NCBI RefSeq assembly: GCF_034351645.1
Contig: NZ_CP133782.1
Span: forward strand, 4,345,001-4,409,000
Length of the DNA stretch: 64,000 nt
DNA from: Pseudomonas sp. DC1.2
Lineage (GTDB): Bacteria > Pseudomonadota > Gammaproteobacteria > Pseudomonadales > Pseudomonadaceae
Reading direction: 5' to 3'
Under the pieces are notes generated by a model, which was not told the origin of the DNA, ran no database searches, and saw only the letters and a list, made by a program, of their open reading frames with translations. Of this stretch, positions 60,881-64,000 are shown one piece after another. The translations under genes and the position numbers were made by a program. Position 1 is the first letter of the stretch; each line of letters opens with the position of its first letter.

Positions 60881-61384
60881 TTAGACCTGGCGCCACATAT
60901 GGAGCTTATCGAAATACTCCTCGCCCACCCGCACCGCCATTGGCTCCAGACCGAACTGCACGAAGCCACTGCGCTGATACAGCTTGAACGCCGCGTCGTT
61001 GCCGGCGGTGACGGTCAGCTGGATCAGCCTCAGGCCCGCCCGGTTCTGCGCTTCAGCCAATGCTGCCTGCACCAGTTCGAACCCAAGCCCGCGCTGGCGG
61101 ACGTTGCCCGACACGTATAAGCCAAACAGCGTGGCCTTGTGACGGGCCTTTTCCCGTGGGTCAAAGGCCAGCCCGACGATGCCGGCTAACGTGCCATCCT
61201 CGAACGCGCCCAGCACCACGTCCAGTTGGCTGCTCAAGCGTGACGCCCACCAACTCAATGGCATTGCCGCGCGTTCGCGCACGCTGGAGGTGAAAGCTTG
61301 CGGATGCCGGTCATAGGCTTCGAGCATCAACGCTCGATAGTCCAGGGCGTGGCGGGTATCCAGTCGTTCAATCCACATGCTCAT
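60881..61384 (-). CDS. GNAT family N-acetyltransferase
   Basis: A 167-residue acetyltransferase. The acetyl-CoA loop is LYVSGNVRQRGLGFELVQAAL near residues 90-110, with LIQLTVTAGNDAAFKLYQRSGF after it, typical of the RimI/GNAT fold. Substrate unknown. Its start overlaps the end of the LysE gene by four bases. Confidence 0.9.
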   Translation of the reverse strand: MSMWIERLDTRHALDYRALMLEAYDRHPQAFTSSVRERAAMPLSWWASRLSSQLDVVLGAFEDGTLAGIVGLAFDPREKARHKATLFGLYVSGNVRQRGLGFELVQAALAEAQNRAGLRLIQLTVTAGNDAAFKLYQRSGFVQFGLEPMAVRVGEEYFDKLHMWRQV

Positions 61385-62025
61385 GCAGTCCTGCGTTGTT
61401 CAAGCATCAGCCGTACCGCCAGCGCAGCCAATACAAAACCCATGAAATAGCGTTGCACCGACAGCCATGTCGGGTTGTTGACGAACCAGGCGGCAATGCC
61501 CGACGCGAACACCGCGATCAACAGGTTGACGATGAAACTCACGCTGATCTGCGTCAGGCCCAGAATGAGGCTCTGGGTAAACACAGAACCGTGCTCTGGG
61601 GTGATGAACTGCGGAAACACCGACAGGTAAAACACTGCAATCTTCGGATTCAGGGCGCTGGTGAGAAAGCCCATCGTGATCAATTTTCGGGAAGAGTCCG
61701 GTGGCAGTTGTTGCGCCTCGAAAGGCGACCGCGCACCCGGTTTGACCGCTTGCCAGGCCAGCCACAGCAAGTACAAGGCGCCAGCCCATTTCAGCACTTC
61801 ATAGGCCATCGGCACCGCCAGAAACACCGCGGTCAAACCGGCCGCTGCGGCGAACAAATGCACGAAGAACCCCGCCACCACGCCAAACAACGACGTAATA
61901 CCAGCCTTACGGCCCTGACAGATAGAACGGGAAATCAGGTAAATCATGTTCGGCCCTGGCGTCAGCACCATCAGCAACGCGGCAGCCGCAAACATGAGCA
62001 AGTCTTGAAGCGGGATCATGGGCAA
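61381..62025 (-). CDS. LysE family amino acid exporter
   Basis: A 214-residue six-helix RhtB/LysE-type exporter. It has the N-terminal signature LTPGPNMIYLISRSICQGRKAGI (about residues 20-42) and a mid-protein FLTSALNPKIAVFYLSVFPQFI motif. It exports amino acids or derivatives; the exact substrate is not readable. Start at 62025 or at the ATG two codons later. Translationally coupled to the GNAT gene. Confidence 0.92.
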   Translation of the reverse strand: MPMIPLQDLLMFAAAALLMVLTPGPNMIYLISRSICQGRKAGITSLFGVVAGFFVHLFAAAAGLTAVFLAVPMAYEVLKWAGALYLLWLAWQAVKPGARSPFEAQQLPPDSSRKLITMGFLTSALNPKIAVFYLSVFPQFITPEHGSVFTQSLILGLTQISVSFIVNLLIAVFASGIAAWFVNNPTWLSVQRYFMGFVLAALAVRLMLEQRRTA

Positions 62026-62043
62026 TCCTTAGTCCATAAGTGA

Positions 62044-62478
62044 TCAGGAAGTCGCTATTAAGGAGGCTCGATAAAACGGCAGGATCAGGTCCCGTGTCAA
62101 TGGCGCCAGCGTGACATCGCCGTCGGTGGCCGGATCGATCCAGCGCACCTCTTCGATCTCTGCCGCAGGTGTCACGCCGGAATCAATCGTCAGTTGAAAA
62201 AGTTCGGCGTGTACGACAAAACCCGGCTCATTGACAGCCGGTGCCGAAAATTGCCCCAGGTAGGTCGCATGCGCCGGATCGACAACCAGCCCCAACTCTT
62301 CTTCGAGCTCGCGGGCGAGGGCTTGGAGCGGTTGCTCATGCGACTCGATCTTGCCGCCCGGCTGCATGAACGCCTCGGTGCCGCGCTTGCGTACCAGCAG
62401 CGTGCGACCGTCGGGCCCGATCAGCAACGCGGCGGCAATACGAATAAGACGAGGCGAAGCGGTGGGTGCAATGGTCAT
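62044..62478 (-). CDS. Nudix hydrolase
   Basis: A 144-residue Nudix protein. The 23-residue Nudix box is complete (GGKIESHEQPLQALARELEE then ELGL, about residues 40-63; pattern G-x5-E-x7-REL-x-EE-x-G-L). It cleaves nucleoside diphosphate-linked compounds; substrate unknown. It lies 18 bases upstream of the LysE gene and is likely co-transcribed with it and the GNAT gene. Confidence 0.93.
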   Translation of the reverse strand: MTIAPTASPRLIRIAAALLIGPDGRTLLVRKRGTEAFMQPGGKIESHEQPLQALARELEEELGLVVDPAHATYLGQFSAPAVNEPGFVVHAELFQLTIDSGVTPAAEIEEVRWIDPATDGDVTLAPLTRDLILPFYRASLIATS

Positions 62479-62551
62479 GGGCGGACGTAGCCTTGGTTAA
62501 AAAGCCACAAGGATCACATGGCGCGAGGGGTTCGTCACCTGTGAAAAAACA

Positions 62552-63943
62552 TCATGCGAGCGCGCCCCCAGGCTTCAGTGGCGCCTGCAAGGTGGGGTTT
62601 TCCACAACGGAGGAGTCCGCCGGTATTTTCACAAAGATGCTGTACCGAGCGCCTTCCATCGCTTCGAAGGCGATCAACTTGTCTACCAGCGGCGCGTTCA
62701 ATACCTTGCCCGCATTCAGCAGCAACATGCCGTTATCGGCGTTAAGGTTGCGTGCCAGAATCATGCCCGTCGCCAGATCCCGTGTGGTCAGTACCTTGAC
62801 CGATGGGTCGGCCAACGTCACATCACTGAGGTAGGCAGAACAGACGTGAATGAAGTCCTCCACCAGTGCCGGGTCGTAGAGACGCCCGGCATAGCTGCGG
62901 ATATACACCAGCGCTTCATCGCTGTTCATCTGCCGTTCAAGGATCAGCCCGCGTTGCAGCTCGATAAAGTCCACCGCCAGTTTTAACAAGCGCGATCCGA
63001 ACGGAATCGCCTCGCCCTTGAGTCGATCAGGAAAACCGCTGCCGTCCCAGCGTTCCTGATGGTGCAGGATCAGACGAGCCGCATCTTTCATCGGGTCGAG
63101 GGTCATCAACAGTGACTCACTCTGTTTCGGATACGCGCGATAGCGGTCACGTTCGATGTGATGCAGCAGGTCCGAGGGCGTACTCATCATGCTGTCGGTC
63201 CAGCTCAGCTTGCCAATGTTGTAAAGCGCGGCGGCCATGGTCAGGTCGCGGCTGGAGCCCTCGTCCACCCCATGCAGTTTGCAGTACACCCGCACCAGCT
63301 CGATGATCTGGCGATTGGTCTGCTTGGCAGGTGGCAGGCGTAGATTGGCCAGCAACGAGAACACCTCGGTGCCGGTGGCATAGCTGCGTTTGAGCTCTTC
63401 ATAGGCCAGGTCGAGCATGTCGGCGGTCTGTTGCAATTCGCTGGTGCGGGCCGCAACGTGTTTTTCCAGGGTGGTATTGAGGGTTTTCAACTGGTCGTTC
63501 TGCTGCCGGGTCAGTTGCAGCAAACGCTGACGCTCACGCTCGGAATGTTGATGATCCAGGGCCTGACGCAGGGTCAGGAGCATCTCCTCGTCGTTCCAGG
63601 GTTTGCTGATGTAGCGGTGGATCTGGCCCTCGTTGATGGCCTTGATGATCGTCGGTAGGTCCGCGTAACCGGTGAGCAGAATGCGCGTGGTCTGCGGGTA
63701 ATGCTGATGGATGTTGGCCAGCAGCGTAGCGCCATCCATCGCGGGCATGCGGGCATCACTCATCACCAGATCGATGGTGTGCTGCGCCATGATCTCCAGC
63801 GCCTGAGCACCGCTGGTGGCCAGTAGCACCTCGTAGGGCTGGCCGCGTAAAAGGCGACGCAGGCTGTTGAGGATTGACTCCTCGTCATCGACCAGCAACA
63901 CCTTGGTTTTTCCGGTAAAAGTCGTGGGGAGTTGCTCTTCCAT
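62552..63943 (-). CDS. Response regulator with degenerate (YN-GYP) HD-GYP domain
   Basis: A 463-residue protein. The receiver is at residues 15-130 (VDDEESIL; phospho-Asp in VMSDARMPAMDG near residue 70). A coiled-coil linker follows at about 140-185, then an HD-GYP-like domain at about 195-390. The HD pair of the phosphodiesterase is replaced by Tyr241-Asn242 (ALYNIGKL), and GYP reads GFP in HHQERWDGSGFP. A C-terminal extension of about 70 residues follows. This matches the P. aeruginosa PA2572 type (from memory), in which the c-di-GMP phosphodiesterase site is lost. Probably a c-di-GMP-related or protein-interaction output rather than an active enzyme. Confidence 0.9.
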   Translation of the reverse strand: MEEQLPTTFTGKTKVLLVDDEESILNSLRRLLRGQPYEVLLATSGAQALEIMAQHTIDLVMSDARMPAMDGATLLANIHQHYPQTTRILLTGYADLPTIIKAINEGQIHRYISKPWNDEEMLLTLRQALDHQHSERERQRLLQLTRQQNDQLKTLNTTLEKHVAARTSELQQTADMLDLAYEELKRSYATGTEVFSLLANLRLPPAKQTNRQIIELVRVYCKLHGVDEGSSRDLTMAAALYNIGKLSWTDSMMSTPSDLLHHIERDRYRAYPKQSESLLMTLDPMKDAARLILHHQERWDGSGFPDRLKGEAIPFGSRLLKLAVDFIELQRGLILERQMNSDEALVYIRSYAGRLYDPALVEDFIHVCSAYLSDVTLADPSVKVLTTRDLATGMILARNLNADNGMLLLNAGKVLNAPLVDKLIAFEAMEGARYSIFVKIPADSSVVENPTLQAPLKPGGALA

Positions 63944-64000
63944 GGCGTCACCTCAATTAAAACGGGCCTCGTGTTACGCCGGCACCGGGCAAACGTACAC
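63944..64000. other. Upstream region at the window edge
   Basis: 57 bases ahead of the response-regulator gene; no element can be supported in it. Confidence 0.4.

Overview
The window is chromosomal DNA of a fluorescent pseudomonad (Pseudomonas fluorescens group in the broad sense). The evidence is the gene order, which repeatedly matches P. aeruginosa PAO1 blocks as I remember them (groEL-groES-fxsA; metG-rnf-nth-PA3496; argG-motY-pyrC-rnt-bfd-bfrB-grxD-argF; glpFKRD), together with high GC, pseudomonad REP/REPIN repeats, and pseudomonad-type AauR, ArgR and GlpR operator sequences. I see no rRNA, tRNA, insertion sequence, prophage or CRISPR array. Almost all of the window is ordinary core genome. 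Function names rest on reading motifs and remembered family sequences; no database search was run.

Layout. 1-6.3 kb: 3' end of an LTA-synthase-like sulfatase, groESL, fxsA, a HugZ-type protein and an SDR. 6.3-14.7 kb: the Fe-S carrier apbC, metG, an Rnf/Rsx electron-transport operon that has no rnfC and carries an unusually long rnfB, then nth and a PA3496-type small protein. 14.8-16.9 kb: a low-GC accessory patch with an orphan NarL-type regulator and an unrecognised membrane protein. 16.9-28.4 kb: argG, motY, pyrC, rnt, a peroxiredoxin, bfd, bfr, grxD, a molybdopterin oxidoreductase, argF and an orphan ABC ATPase. 28.4-35.3 kb: a phzF-like gene, ybaK and the glycerol regulon glpF-glpK-glpR-glpD. 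35.3-42.6 kb: the acidic amino acid transporter aatJQMP with its two-component regulators aauS-aauR, then glpM, which appears separated from glpD by this insertion.

42.9-52.0 kb: two small DMT transporters, a MipA/OmpV outer-membrane protein, and a six-gene, tightly coupled operon (HAD phosphatase, class III aminotransferase, alpha/beta hydrolase, FemAB/GNAT-like acyltransferase, NtrB-like sensor kinase, NtrC-like activator). It is preceded by a near-consensus sigma-54 promoter and clustered TTGTAGC half-sites. This looks like a self-regulated pathway of unknown product and is the best candidate for an undescribed system here. 52.0-64.0 kb: a FrnE/DsbA-type protein, a secreted alpha/beta hydrolase, a 1105-residue protein built of Ig-like modules, metE/metR, a GNAT-LysE-Nudix group, and a response regulator with a degenerate YN-GYP output domain.

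Regulatory sites readable directly include phased ArgR half-sites before argG (three) and argF (two), two AauR-type palindromes plus a sigma-54 promoter before aatJ, GlpR-like operators before glpF and glpD, a Fur box before bfd, a MetR-like site between metE and metR, and a sigma-32-like promoter before groES.
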